In this document: positions 25,100 through 35,500 of the stretch, one piece after another
Layout: every line of letters starts with the position of its first letter
Position numbering within the stretch: the first letter of the stretch is position 1
Origin: Acidimicrobiales bacterium
Lineage (GTDB): Bacteria > Actinomycetota > Acidimicrobiia > Acidimicrobiales > Aldehydirespiratoraceae
Length of the DNA stretch: 64,000 nt
NCBI GenBank assembly: GCA_033344915.1
Contig: JAWPML010000001.1
Coordinates: forward strand, 2,600,369 to 2,664,368
Direction: 5' to 3'
Program-made: the position numbers and the translations under genes
The notes under the pieces: model-generated
What the model saw: only the letters and a program-made list of their open reading frames with translations
Database searches by the model: none
Told to the model about the DNA's origin: nothing

Positions 25100-26365
25100 G
25101 TGAGTTCGCGCCGTTCCCAAGAAACACGATGGGGCGACCGCACCGCGTTGGTCGCGGCTGCCGTCGCCTTCCCGGTCGCGCTCGCGTCCGCGCTCACCAC
25201 CGTGGTGGCCGGAGACCCGGGAAGTGTGGTCGGCGCGTTCTCGATCGCGGTCCCCGCGATCGTCGCCGCGATCGCCACCGCGGTGACCGTGCACCTCGGC
25301 CTCGTCCGCCGCCACCGTGAACGCGAACGGACCATGAACCGGAAGCTGTCCAACACCAAGCGCGAGCTCCACGACGAGAAGCAGGAACGCAGCGTGCTCC
25401 GCGAACTCGATGCCGCGCTCGACGTCGCCGCCACTGAGTCCGCCGCGATCGACGTCGTGCGGGAGAGCTTCGCCAAGCACCTCTCGATGCAGCCGATGGA
25501 GTTCCATCTCGTCGACGCCGTCGACCCCGTGCTCGAGCTCGCCGTCGCGACGGGTGACCACGCGACCAAGCCGGGCGTGCGCACGTCGCCCTGGGACTCC
25601 CTGGCCGCCCGCTCCAACACGACCCTCGTCTACGCCACGACCGATCGGCTCGACGTCTGCCCCCACCTCCGCGACCGCCTCCACTCCCCCATGTCGGCGA
25701 TCGCCGTGCCGGTCAACGTCATGGGTCGCCTGCTCGGTGTGCTCTACGGTCTCGGCCCCGCGGGGCAGCAGCCGGGGTTCGGCGACGTGAAGTTCCTCGA
25801 GGACATGGGGCGCCTGATCGGCGCCCGCCTCGCCATCCTCCGTGCGTCGTCGATGACCGCGGCGACCGCGGACAATGTCGACAAGCTGACGGGCCTGCCC
25901 GATCGGGCCGCCATGCAGGAGAGGGTGCTACGCCTGCTGCGCGATCGACAGGCATTCACCGTCGCCGTCGCCGACATCGACGACTTCAGCCGGCTCAACG
26001 AGACCCAGGGCCGCGAGGCCGGCGACCGGGCGCTTCAGCTGCTCGCCCGCATCGCCCGCAAGGCCGTGCGTCCGGGCGACATCATCGGCCGTATCGGCGG
26101 CGACGAGTACCTGTTCGTGATGCCCCAGACGAACCCCGACGACGCAACGCGCGCGTTCGAACGACTCCGCGAGGAGCTCGTACTCGCCCAGGCGACCACC
26201 AACGACCCGCAGTTCACCCTCTCGATCGGCGTGATCGGCTCGAGCTCCGGTGGCACGATCGAGGAGATCCTGCACCGGGCGGCCGGCGCGCTCACCCACG
26301 CGAAGACGCAGGGCGGCAACCGGGTCGTCGTCGCCCACACGGCGAAGCCGTCGAGCAACCGCTGA
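25100..26365 (+). CDS. Membrane diguanylate cyclase (GAF-GGDEF)
   Basis: The 421-residue protein makes cyclic di-GMP from two GTP. Two membrane helices (about 15-70) precede a coiled region, a GAF-like sensor (about 100-245) and the GGDEF domain (about 255-415) with DKLTGLPDRAAM, the metal Asp in VADIDDF and the active site RIGGDEYLF (Tyr for Phe, common in active enzymes). RPGD upstream fits the RxxD product-inhibition site, so feedback control is likely. Start at GTG 25100 without a clear ribosome-binding site; a later Met near residue 79 would remove the membrane part and is less likely. A CAGTAC direct repeat (25039-25056 region) precedes the gene. Confidence 0.88.
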   Translation: MSSRRSQETRWGDRTALVAAAVAFPVALASALTTVVAGDPGSVVGAFSIAVPAIVAAIATAVTVHLGLVRRHRERERTMNRKLSNTKRELHDEKQERSVLRELDAALDVAATESAAIDVVRESFAKHLSMQPMEFHLVDAVDPVLELAVATGDHATKPGVRTSPWDSLAARSNTTLVYATTDRLDVCPHLRDRLHSPMSAIAVPVNVMGRLLGVLYGLGPAGQQPGFGDVKFLEDMGRLIGARLAILRASSMTAATADNVDKLTGLPDRAAMQERVLRLLRDRQAFTVAVADIDDFSRLNETQGREAGDRALQLLARIARKAVRPGDIIGRIGGDEYLFVMPQTNPDDATRAFERLREELVLAQATTNDPQFTLSIGVIGSSSGGTIEEILHRAAGALTHAKTQGGNRVVVAHTAKPSSNR

Positions 26366-26423
26366 CGCTCCCGGGCGCGCACTCCTCCGCTACGCGAGGA
26401 TGACGGCGAAGCAAGGGGGACTC

Positions 26424-27614
26424 ATGACCGGACCGTTGGACGGCGTACGCATACTCGACCTCTCACAGGTCGTCGCGGGGCCGCTCGCGACGATGATGCT
26501 CGCCGAACAGGGCGCCGACGTGATCAAGGTCGAAGGGCCGACGGGCGAGATGACCCGCCTCCAGGGCCCCGACGACATCAACGCGCTCATCGCGAACAAC
26601 AACCGGGGCAAGCGTTCCGTCATCGTCGATCTGGCTGCCGAAGGCGGAGCCGACGTGGTGCTCCGACTCGCGAGCACGTGCGACATCGTGTTCGAGAACT
26701 TCCGGCCCGGCGTGGCCGACCGCCTGGGCGTGGGCTACGACGCGATCCACGCGGTCGCGCCCGACGTCATCTACGTCTCGATCACGGGCTTCGGCGAGGA
26801 CGGGCCCTACGCCGACCGCGTCGCCCTCGACCCGGTGATCCAGGCCCTCACCGGGCTGGTCCACGGACAGATGAGCATGGCGCTCCCCTTCCCGGACCTC
26901 ATCCGCACGCTGGTCGCCGACAAGTCCACCGCCTACACGGCCGCACAGGCCGCGACCGCCGCCCTCGTCGCCCGGGCCAACGGGGCCGGCGGGCAAAGGA
27001 TCGACATCGCGATGCTCGACGCCACGATGGCGTACTTCTGGCCGGACGGCATGACCGACAAGACGTTCCACGACCCGGCCCGCGACCCGATGCGGGTGGT
27101 CGACCTCTACCGTCTCGTCGACACGGCGGACGGCCAGATCGTCTACTTCATCTCCACCCAGGGCCAGCTCGAGGGCATGTGGAAGGTCCTCGGACTGGAC
27201 GACTACCTCGCCGACCCGGACCTCGGGAACCTCGCCCGGTTGGGCGCCGACCCGGAGAAGGCCATCGCCGCATCGGCCGAGGCGGACGCCCGGATCGGCG
27301 CGAAGACGACAGCCGAGATGGTTGCGCTGTGCGCCGAGCACAGCATTCCCTGCGGACCGGTGCTCGACCGCGACGCCGCACTCGCCGACCCCCAGCTCGT
27401 GCACAACGGCGTCCTGGTCGAGTGGGAGCACCCCGTCGGCGGCAAGCTCCGCCAGGCCCGGCCGGCCCCCCACTTCAGCGCAACGCCGGCGCCGCTGCAC
27501 CCGCTCATCGCGCTGGCCGGCGAACACACCGACGAGATCCTGGCCGAAGCCGGCTTCTCCACCGAGGAGGTCGCCGACCTCGCGGCGCGGGGGATCACTA
27601 TCCGCGCCGGTTGA
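26424..27614 (+). CDS. CaiB/BaiF family (class III) CoA transferase
   Basis: The 396-residue enzyme moves CoA between acids through an aspartyl-CoA anhydride. It begins with the family signature GPLDGVRILDLSQVVAGP, then ADVIKVEGPTGE, VFENFRPGVADRLGVGYDA, SITGFGEDGPYADRVALDP (the Asp in ALDPVIQAL is the expected nucleophile) and GQRIDIAMLD. The ATG at 26424 follows AAGGGGGA at 26413-26420; an ATG at 26400 is possible. The gene converges with the TauE permease with three bases between. Acyl-CoA metabolism is also represented by the dehydrogenase at 23697. Confidence 0.9.
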   Translation: MTGPLDGVRILDLSQVVAGPLATMMLAEQGADVIKVEGPTGEMTRLQGPDDINALIANNNRGKRSVIVDLAAEGGADVVLRLASTCDIVFENFRPGVADRLGVGYDAIHAVAPDVIYVSITGFGEDGPYADRVALDPVIQALTGLVHGQMSMALPFPDLIRTLVADKSTAYTAAQAATAALVARANGAGGQRIDIAMLDATMAYFWPDGMTDKTFHDPARDPMRVVDLYRLVDTADGQIVYFISTQGQLEGMWKVLGLDDYLADPDLGNLARLGADPEKAIAASAEADARIGAKTTAEMVALCAEHSIPCGPVLDRDAALADPQLVHNGVLVEWEHPVGGKLRQARPAPHFSATPAPLHPLIALAGEHTDEILAEAGFSTEEVADLAARGITIRAG

Positions 27615-27617
27615 GCA

Positions 27618-28349
27618 TCAGAGCACGCCGAGCAGGAGTCGTAGCGCCCCGACGGTGACGACGACCTGGAAGAGGCGTCCGAGCATCACCGGGTCCAGCC
27701 GGTGCAGGTAGCGGGCGCCCAGCCGGGTGCCGGCGAACACACCGATCGAGGCGACGAGGATCAGCGGCAGGTGTTCCCGGAAGGCGAACCCGGCCACCCC
27801 GAACACGGCGATCTTGGCGATGTGATTGCACACCTGCACGACGGCGAAGGTGGCGACGAAGGAGACGTGGTCCTTCGCGATCGTCCGGAACACGGGCGAG
27901 ATCAGTGGACCGGTCGCACCGATCGTGGGGTTGAGCAGGCCGTTGAGCGCGCCGACCAGGGTCAGGCGCCGGTGGCCGCCGCCCGTCGGCGACAGCCACG
28001 CGGTGGCGGCGGGCCACCAGACGGCGAGGAGGGCGAACCCGCCGATGATCGCCCGACCGCCGTCACGGGGAATCGCATCCGCGATGACGTAGCCGACGAT
28101 CGTTCCGGGAAGCAACAGGGGCAGGTACCAGCGCAGCAGTGCAGTGTCCGCCTTGTCGCGCAGGGTCGCGGCCCGGGTGCCGTTGCTGACCAGCTGCACC
28201 ACCCCATGGGCCGGCACGGCCACCAGCGGATCGACGAACTGGAGGATGACGACGAGGAGCACGACACCACCGCCGGCACCGGCCACGGCGGTGATGCCCG
28301 CGGTGACGACCGCGGCCACCGCGACGATGAGCAGTTCCCCTTCCGACAT
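27618..28349 (-). CDS. TauE/SafE-family sulfite/organic-acid permease
   Basis: The 243-residue membrane protein has about seven to eight helices and the two half-repeats of the family: GAGGGVVLLVVILQFVDPL in the first half and LNGLLNPTIGATGPLISPVF in the second. Members move sulfite, sulfoacetate or other small anions, usually outward. The ATG at 28349 lies seven bases after a TAGGAT hexamer. It is divergent from azlC with 82 bases between. Confidence 0.85.
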   Translation of the reverse strand: MSEGELLIVAVAAVVTAGITAVAGAGGGVVLLVVILQFVDPLVAVPAHGVVQLVSNGTRAATLRDKADTALLRWYLPLLLPGTIVGYVIADAIPRDGGRAIIGGFALLAVWWPAATAWLSPTGGGHRRLTLVGALNGLLNPTIGATGPLISPVFRTIAKDHVSFVATFAVVQVCNHIAKIAVFGVAGFAFREHLPLILVASIGVFAGTRLGARYLHRLDPVMLGRLFQVVVTVGALRLLLGVL

Positions 28350-28351
28350 AG

Positions 28352-28369
28352 CTTGTATCCTACTTGTAT
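28352..28369 (-). promoter_or_regulatory. -10 hexamer and direct repeat at the TauE start
   Basis: On the minus strand ATACAAG-TAGG-ATACAAG spans 28352-28369; the -10 TAGGAT (28357-28362) joins the two copies and ends seven bases before the ATG. A regulator binding the repeat would cover the -10. Confidence 0.5.
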
Positions 28370-28402
28370 TAGACCTGTCTTGTCCATGAATTGTCCGATC
28401 CT

Positions 28403-28424
28403 GTCCGGCCGGACCTGACACACT
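28403..28424 (+). promoter_or_regulatory. azlC promoter region with palindrome
   Basis: The perfect palindrome GTCCGGCCGGAC (28403-28414) is followed by a -10-like CACACT (28419-28424), seven bases before the azlC ATG. The palindrome falls between the -10 and any -35 and could be an operator. Confidence 0.4.
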
Positions 28425-28431
28425 GCGCCCG

Positions 28432-29136
28432 ATGGACACCGCAGCCACCCCCGACCGCCGGGCCGCGATGGCAGCCGGGGTACGCCGGATCTTCCCACTG
28501 TCGCTGATCGCGGGGCCCTTCGGCCTCGCCTACGGCGCCACGGCGACCGCCAACGAGATCGGCGATGTGGACGGCATCCTCGCCTCCTTCGTGATCCTCG
28601 CCGGCGCAGCCCAGATCGCCCTCGTCGACCTCAACGGCGACGGCGCGGCGTGGTACATCGCGGTCAGCACGGCGATCGTCATCAACCTCCGGTTCGTCCT
28701 CTACTCGGCGTCGCTCGCCCCGTCGTTTCGCGAGTTCGAACCCCGCTGGCGATTCGGGCTGACGTATCTGCTCACCGACCAGACGTCCGTGCTCGCCATC
28801 CAGGAGTTCGAAGCACACCGCGATCCCGCCTACCGACGCTGGTTCGTGCTCGGCGCCGGGGTGTGGTTCACGATCCCGTGGTTCATCGGCACCACGGTCG
28901 GCGTGCTCGCGGGAGGTGACATCCCGGACTGGGTGCAGATCGGCTTCGTCGTACCGCTCATGTTCATGGCGCTGTTGGTGCCGGCACTCACGTCCCGACC
29001 GAAGCTCGCGGCCGCGATCGTCGGCGCGACCGTTGCGGCCGCCGCCCAACCCCTCCCCGACGGCGTGAACATCATGCTCGGCGCGGCCGCCGGCATCGGC
29101 GTGGGCACGGTGCTCGCGGAACGGGCCGACGGATGA
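28432..29136 (+). CDS. azlC: AzlC-type branched-chain amino acid exporter, large subunit
   Basis: The 234-residue membrane protein has the AzlC opening FPLSLIAGPFGLAYGATA and the helix ILAGAAQIALVDL, then VINLRFVLYSASLAP and YLLTDQTSV, the conserved core. With the small partner AzlD it exports branched-chain amino acids or analogues. The two genes overlap by ATGA, the usual arrangement. Confidence 0.9.
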   Translation: MDTAATPDRRAAMAAGVRRIFPLSLIAGPFGLAYGATATANEIGDVDGILASFVILAGAAQIALVDLNGDGAAWYIAVSTAIVINLRFVLYSASLAPSFREFEPRWRFGLTYLLTDQTSVLAIQEFEAHRDPAYRRWFVLGAGVWFTIPWFIGTTVGVLAGGDIPDWVQIGFVVPLMFMALLVPALTSRPKLAAAIVGATVAAAAQPLPDGVNIMLGAAAGIGVGTVLAERADG

Positions 29137-29435
29137 GCGTCACCGTCCAGATCCTGCTCGTCGGACTCGGCAGCTACGCCCTCCGGGGAAGCTTCATCGC
29201 GTTCGCCTCGCGGCTCGGCGAGATTCCCGCGCGGGCCAACACGGCCCTGTCGATGATCCCGCCCGCGGTACTCGCGTCGATTGTCGCCGACAGCCTCCTG
29301 TTCAGCGGCGACTCGTGGCGTGGTCTCGACGAGTGGCACATCGCGCTCGCCGTCACGACCGTCGTCGCCTGGCGCACCAAGAGCATCGCCCTCTGCCTGG
29401 CCGTCGGCATGCCCCTCGTCTGGCTCCTCGCCTGA
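29133..29435 (+). CDS. azlD: AzlD-type small exporter subunit
   Basis: The 100-residue protein has three to four helices and the AzlD pattern GLGSYALRGSFIA, then NTALSMIPPAVLASIVADSL and AVTTVVAWRTKSIALCLAVG. It is the partner of the preceding protein. A perfect 29-base inverted repeat starts two bases after its stop. Confidence 0.88.
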   Translation: MSVTVQILLVGLGSYALRGSFIAFASRLGEIPARANTALSMIPPAVLASIVADSLLFSGDSWRGLDEWHIALAVTTVVAWRTKSIALCLAVGMPLVWLLA

Positions 29436-29437
29436 GA

Positions 29438-29466
29438 TGGGACACGGTGTCAGACACCGTGTCCCA
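29438..29466. repeat. Palindromic 3'-end element, copy b (perfect 29-base hairpin)
   Basis: TGGGACACGGTGTC-A-GACACCGTGTCCCA: fourteen-base arms with no mismatch and a one-base centre. It lies between the azlD stop and the promoter of the first giant cyclase gene. The centre GTCAGAC is shared with copy a. It could end azlCD transcription, although no T-tract follows. Confidence 0.85.
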
Positions 29467-29510
29467 CCGTGTCTGTGACCGGGGTTCCACAAGCGCTGTG
29501 AATCCTGACC
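29465..29510 (+). promoter_or_regulatory. Conserved upstream element of giant cyclase gene A
   Basis: 35 of 46 bases match the segment at 39730-39775 before gene B. Both have TGTGAC (29474-29479) and TGTGAA/T (29497-29502) exactly 17 bases apart, which could be -35 and -10, and an invariant GGGTTCCAC between. TGTGA resembles a CRP half-site; with TTCCAC it makes an imperfect dyad with a spacer longer than usual for CRP. The start codon lies about 70 bases downstream. Confidence 0.55.
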
Positions 29511-29579
29511 ACTGGTGTCAGGGAGCCGAAGACGGGACAATGGATCCCGCCGCACGCCGCGGCGGTCGAGGGGACGACG

Positions 29580-32500
29580 ATGACCTGCGGGTCCTGTGGG
29601 GAGAAGAACCGGGACGGCGCCCGATTCTGCGCGGAATGCGGCACCGTGCTCGAGCACGCCTGTATGACCTGTGACGCCGCGCTGACACCGACGGCGAAAT
29701 TCTGCGACCAGTGCGGCACGCCGGTGGGGTTCACCCCGGACGATCCCGAATCGAGCGACGACGGGGCCGTCCGTAAGACCGTCACCGTCATGTTCGCCGA
29801 CCTGGTCGGCTCCACCGCGTTCGGCGAGGCCGTCGATGCGGAGGCGGCGCGGCGGGAGATGGGCGCCTACCACCAGCTGGCCCAGCGGGTGATCGACCGC
29901 CACCAGGGGACGCTCGTCAAGTTCATCGGCGACGGCGTCATGGCCGTGTTCGGCATCCCGGAGATCGCGGAGGACGACGCCGACCGCGCCATCCGCGCCG
30001 GGCTCGACCTCCAGGGCGAGTTCCGCACCATCGCCGCCGGGATCCTCGAACGCCACGGCGCCACCGTCGGCCTGCGGGTCGGCATCAACACGGGCGAGAT
30101 CGTGATCGCCGAGCACGACGACGACATGGTCGGCGACGCGATCAACACCGCCGCCCGCATCGAAGCCGAGTGCACGCCCGGCCGCGTGCTCGTCGGTGAA
30201 CAGACCTGGCGGCTAACGCGTTCGACCGTCGACTACGAGGTGCTCGGCGAGGTCCACGTGAAGGGCAAGCAGGAGGGCGTCGCAACCTTCCAGGTGCTCG
30301 CTGCGACCGACGAGGAGATCGCAACCCCGTTCGTGGGCCGCGACAACGAACTGCTCCGGCTCCGCGCCGCCCTCGACGACACGATCGACGATCGCACCGT
30401 TCGCTTGGTGTCCGTCATCGGCGCCCCCGGCGTGGGCAAGACCCGCCTCGCCGCCGAGATGAGCGACCGGGCGGGCGAAGGCGTGACGGCATTCGACCTG
30501 CGCGTGGACCGCGCCGCCACCGCCACGTTCGGACCGATCGCCGACCTGCTCGCGGCAGCCCCCGACGCGGCCCGACGCGCCGTAGACGCGCCCGATGCCG
30601 AGCGGCTGCTCCCCCTCCTCGACACGTTCACCGGATCGGCGCCTGCCCGCTCGACGGAGGAGTCGTTCTGGGCGGCCCGCCGCCTCGTCGAACTGATCGC
30701 CGCCGACGGCCCCACCGTGATCGTGGTCGACGACGTGCAGTGGGCCCAGCCCCTGTTCCTCGACCTGCTCGATCATCTCGTGGAGTGGGTCGCCGGCCCC
30801 GCCCTCATCGTGGCCCTGGCCCGCCCCGAGATCCGCGAGATCCGGCCGACCCTCGCGGAGCGCGGACGCCGTGTCGCCGACGTCATTTCGCTCGAAGGGC
30901 TCGACGCCGCGACAACGGAGATGCTGGCCGCCCGTCTGCTCGGCGCCGATGAGCTCCCGGACGGTCTCGCGGTCAGACTCCCCGAGTCGACCGAAGGCAA
31001 TCCGCTCTTCGTGCGCGAGCTCGTCCGGATGCTCGTGGACGACGGCACGATCGAGGAACGCAACGGCAGATGGGCGCTGTCCATCGACGCCGATGCCGTC
31101 GAGGTGCCGCCCACCATCCAATCGCTGCTCGCCAGCCGCGTGGAGCGCATGGACGACGAGGCTCGCCGCGTCGTGGAGATGGCCGCGGTCGTCGGATCCG
31201 AGTTCGCCCGCGGCGCGGTTGCCGCCCTTCTACCGGACATGGCCCACACCTCGCTCGACCGCATCCTCGAAGGACTGCGCCGGCGCGAGATCATCGATCC
31301 GACCGGCACCTACTGGGGCGACGAACCCGTCCTGCGGTTCCACCACGTCCTCATACGCGACGCGGCCTATCGCCGCCTCCTCAAGGAGCGGCGGGCCGAC
31401 CTGCATCTCAAGGTGGCTGACTGGACCGAGACGATGGCGACCGCCACGGGCGCCGACCATGACCTCGCGATCGCCTTCCACCTCGAACAAGCCCACCGGT
31501 ATCTCGGCGAGCTCGGTCCGTTCGATGACGCCGGACTCGCCGCAGGTGCCCGCGCCGCCGATCTCCTTGCCGCCGCGGCCAAGGGCGCGTTGCAACAGGA
31601 CGACCTCGCGGCGGCCAGCTCGCTGGCCGTGCGGGCCCTCGCGCTGATCGATGCCGAGGACCCCCACCGGGCCGAGGTGCTGGTGATCGGGTGCGAGGCG
31701 TTCTTCCAGGCAGCGCGCGTGAACGACGCGGAGCCGCTGCTCGGCGAGCTGACCGAGCTGGCGGGTGACGATCGCCGCCTCGACGCCTGGGCCACGGCAT
31801 TTCGGGGGAATCGCGTGGCGCTGACCGAACCCGACGGACTGGTCGAGGCCGAGCCCGAGGTTGCCGCGGCGGCCGAGACGTTGAGCGACCTCGGCGACGA
31901 TGCCGGCGTGGCGAAGGCCCGCCTGGTGCGGGCGATGATCCTCGCCCGCCTCGGCCGGGTGGGCGACTGCGAAACCGAGCTCGATGCCGCCCTCCACGCA
32001 GCGCGAGCGGCAGACGACCGGAGGCGGATCACCGCCGTGCTGGGTGCCGCACCCGTCGCCGCGCTGTGGGGTCCGAGCCCTGTGGCGCGGGCCGGCGGTC
32101 GCTGTCTCGACATCATCCGACTACTCCGCATCACGTCGGCGTCACCCATGGTCGAGGCCACCTCCATCCGCTGCCAGGCCGTGCTGGAGGCGATGCGGGG
32201 ACGCTTCGACGAGGCCCGCGAGCTCGCCTGGCGCTCCGCCGAGATCGTCGACGAGCTCGGTCTGCGCCACGGCGTGCTCGAGACGGAGATGTACCGCGGC
32301 TACATCGAACTCCTGGCCGACGACCCTGCCGCAGCCGAGCCCCATCTCCGCCGGGCCTTCGACGGCCTGGGTCAGCTCGGCGTGGGTGCCGACGCCGGCC
32401 AGGCCGCGGCCCATCTGGCCCGGGCGTTGCTGGCGCAGGGACGCCTCGACGAGGCGGCAGAGGTCGCGGAGCAGAGCGCAGCACTCGCCGGCCAGAACCT

Positions 32501-35500
32501 CCAGACGGCGATCGCCTCGCGCTCGGTGCGGGCCGAGCTGGCGTCGCGCCGTACCGACCACCGCACGGCGCATCGCTTGGCCGAGGAGGCCGTCGCGATT
32601 GCCGAGCGCACCGACCTGACGATGGACCATGCCCGGGCCGAGGTGGCACAGGCGACAGTGTTGCGCCGGGCCGGCGACGAGGCAGGGGCCGACGCCGCAC
32701 AGTCCCGAGCGTCGGAGCTCCACGCGGCCAAGGGAGCGGAGTTCGGGGCCCAGCTGACACCGAGTGTCGGCGACCGCGTCACCGGGTCCCAGCCAACAGC
32801 GAATGCGGCTTCCGAGCTGCAACTCGAGTTCTGGGCGGCAGTCAGGGCCGGCGACGCCGACCGCGCCGCAGCACTCGTCGCCGACGACTGGTGGTCCGTC
32901 GACACGCGCCCGGGCCATTACCTCGACATGACGAAGGCGCAGCTGATGGAGCTCTTCGACCAGATCAGAGGCATCGGCGCAGGGGTCGCGCTGACGCCGA
33001 TCTCCGTGCGCGGCGATCGGCTCGTACTCAGCCGGTGTCAGTCGAACGAAGACGGCGCGACCCACGACTATCTCGAGCTCGTCGAACTCGCCGACGACGG
33101 CCGAGCCGCGCGGGCCGCGTTCTACGACCATGACGACCTTCGGACCGCGCTCGACGAGCTCACCCAGCGGTACCGAGACGGCGAGGGCGCCGAGTTCGCA
33201 GAGATGGTCGATCTCGGCTGGCGGTTGGGCAAGGCGAGCGAGGCGCCGGCAGAAGACCAACCGGCGCTGCTGGCCGACGTCTGCCACGACGACATCGTCG
33301 TCATCGATCACCAACCCGTGGTCGGACTTCCCGACAGCGACCTGTCGACGCTCACCGAGCAGGGCATGCTCGACGCCGGGATGATCCTGGTCTCGGAGTA
33401 TCTCCGCATCGGGCCGGGTGCGATCGTCGTCGGCCTCCACAAGCATCTCGACGGCGACCTGGTTCGGGACCAGTACCTGCTCGTCGTGATGCGCGACGGC
33501 AAGGCTGCACGCATGGAGTGGTTCGCCGCCGTACAGCGCGAACAAGCCGCGGCCCGGTTCGACGAGCTGACCTCGGATACGACGGCCGGTGACGGGCCTC
33601 GCGACAACGGCGCCTCCCTCCTGTTGCGACGGTTCTATGACCTCGCTACAAAACCCGACCAGCACGAGGCCGCGCTCGAGCTGGTCGCGGACGACTGGGA
33701 AGGCGACGACCGGCGACCGCTGGTGGGCACGTCGGTCACGAAGGCGGACCTGGCCGAATTTCACCTGCTCGGCCGGCCGCCGGCGACCGCGCCCGACATC
33801 GAGGTGATCGACACCGCCGGCGACGAGCTGGCGATGTGCTCGGTCAGGACGCGGACGGACGGCTCGGACCTCGCGATGCCGGCCCTCTTCGTGATCGAGA
33901 CGGACGGGGAGCGGTTCCGCTCATCCGCCGTGTTCGACATCGACGATCGCGACCGGGCCGCGCGGGAGTTCGAGCGCCGCCGCTTCCGCCGCGAGGAGGG
34001 CGCGGCGTACGTCGAGACGCTCGACCTCTCCTGGAGCTATCGCAACCTGTTCTACGACCTCGAGGCGTTCCGGGACCTCCTCACCGACGACTTCGAGCTC
34101 GTCGATCACCGCGCCGTGAGCTTCGGCCGCCTGAACGCGGACGAGTACGTCGACGTTCTCGCGAATGCGCGGGAAGTTGCCGAGGGACGCCGGTTCGACC
34201 CCGGTCCCTATATCGCCGTCGACCACGGCGTGATACTCAGCGACACGTTGCTCTCGAATGCCGAGGCGAGCTGGCCCGTATTGATGATCACGGTCTACCG
34301 CGGCGATCTGATGGAGCGTCAGGAGCTGTTCGACCCCGCGGACCGCGACCGGGCCCTCGCCCGCTTCGAGGAACTGCGGCCCAGCCGTTCGGCCGTGCCG
34401 GGGGAGCTCCACAACCGGGCGACGGCGACGATGCGAGCGTTCTACACGGCGATGTACGACGACCGGGACCTGGAGCGCGCACGCGCGCTGCTCCACGACG
34501 ACCTCATCGGCGTCGACAATCGCCCGCTGGTCGGCACCGACATCACCGCGGACCAGGTCCCCGACAACTTCCGTGAGCTGCTCTCGCACGACCATCTCGA
34601 CTGGACGCTCGACACGCTCGCCGTGGCCGGTGAGTCGCTCGCGCTGTCACGGCTCGAGGTGACTCGCCCGGGATCGTCGTTCACGAGCTCGTACCTCATG
34701 GTCAACGAGGTCGACGCCGACGGGCTCGCCGTTGCCGCATGGTCCTGCGAACCCGACGACATCGAAGCGGCCCACGCCGAACTGGATCGGCGCTACCGCG
34801 CCGGCGAGGGAGCCGAGTTCGCCCCGACGACTGGTCACCCCCCACTCGGTGAGCTCCGCAACCCGGCGACGGACAACCTGCGGGCGTTCTACGCCGCGAT
34901 GTTCAACGACCGCGACTTCGACACAGCGATGGCGTTCATGGCTGACGACTTCGTGGGAGAGGATCGCCGGGAGCTTGTCGGGTCGACGGTCGCGAAGCCG
35001 GACGTCTTCGAGAACTACCGGGAACTCCTCGAACACGACGGACGGATCGACTGGACGGTCGACGTGTTGGCGGTCGCGGGCGAACGGGTCGCCCTGACGC
35101 ACGTCACCACGGTCCGCTCCGGCTCGAGCTTCGAAACGGAGTTCCTCCTCGTCGCAGAGGCCGACGAAGCGGGGCTCGCCACCGCGGTGGTCGCGTTCGG
35201 GACCGATGATCTCGAAGCCGCCGTCGACGAAATGACCGAGCGCTACATCGCCGGAGAAGGCGCGCCGTACGAGGAAATTGCCCGGGTCTCCAAGGCACTT
35301 GGAGATGCCCGCGCGAGGAACGACGCCGAAGCCAGTCGCCAACTGACAACCGACGACTTCGTGGTCGTCGACCACCGGGCCGCAGCCTTCGGCGAACTCG
35401 ACTTGGAGGGCTATCTGACGCTGCTTCGCGCGGACGTCGAGGCGACGGGTGACCGCCCCATGGTCACCCGCCAGATCCTGGCCGCAGACGAGTCGATGCT

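Noticed and set aside
29465-29510. A true CRP site before cyclase gene A
   Set aside because: TGTGA is present but the second half (TTCCAC) and its spacing do not fit TGTGA-N6-TCACA; kept only as a possibility in the findings.
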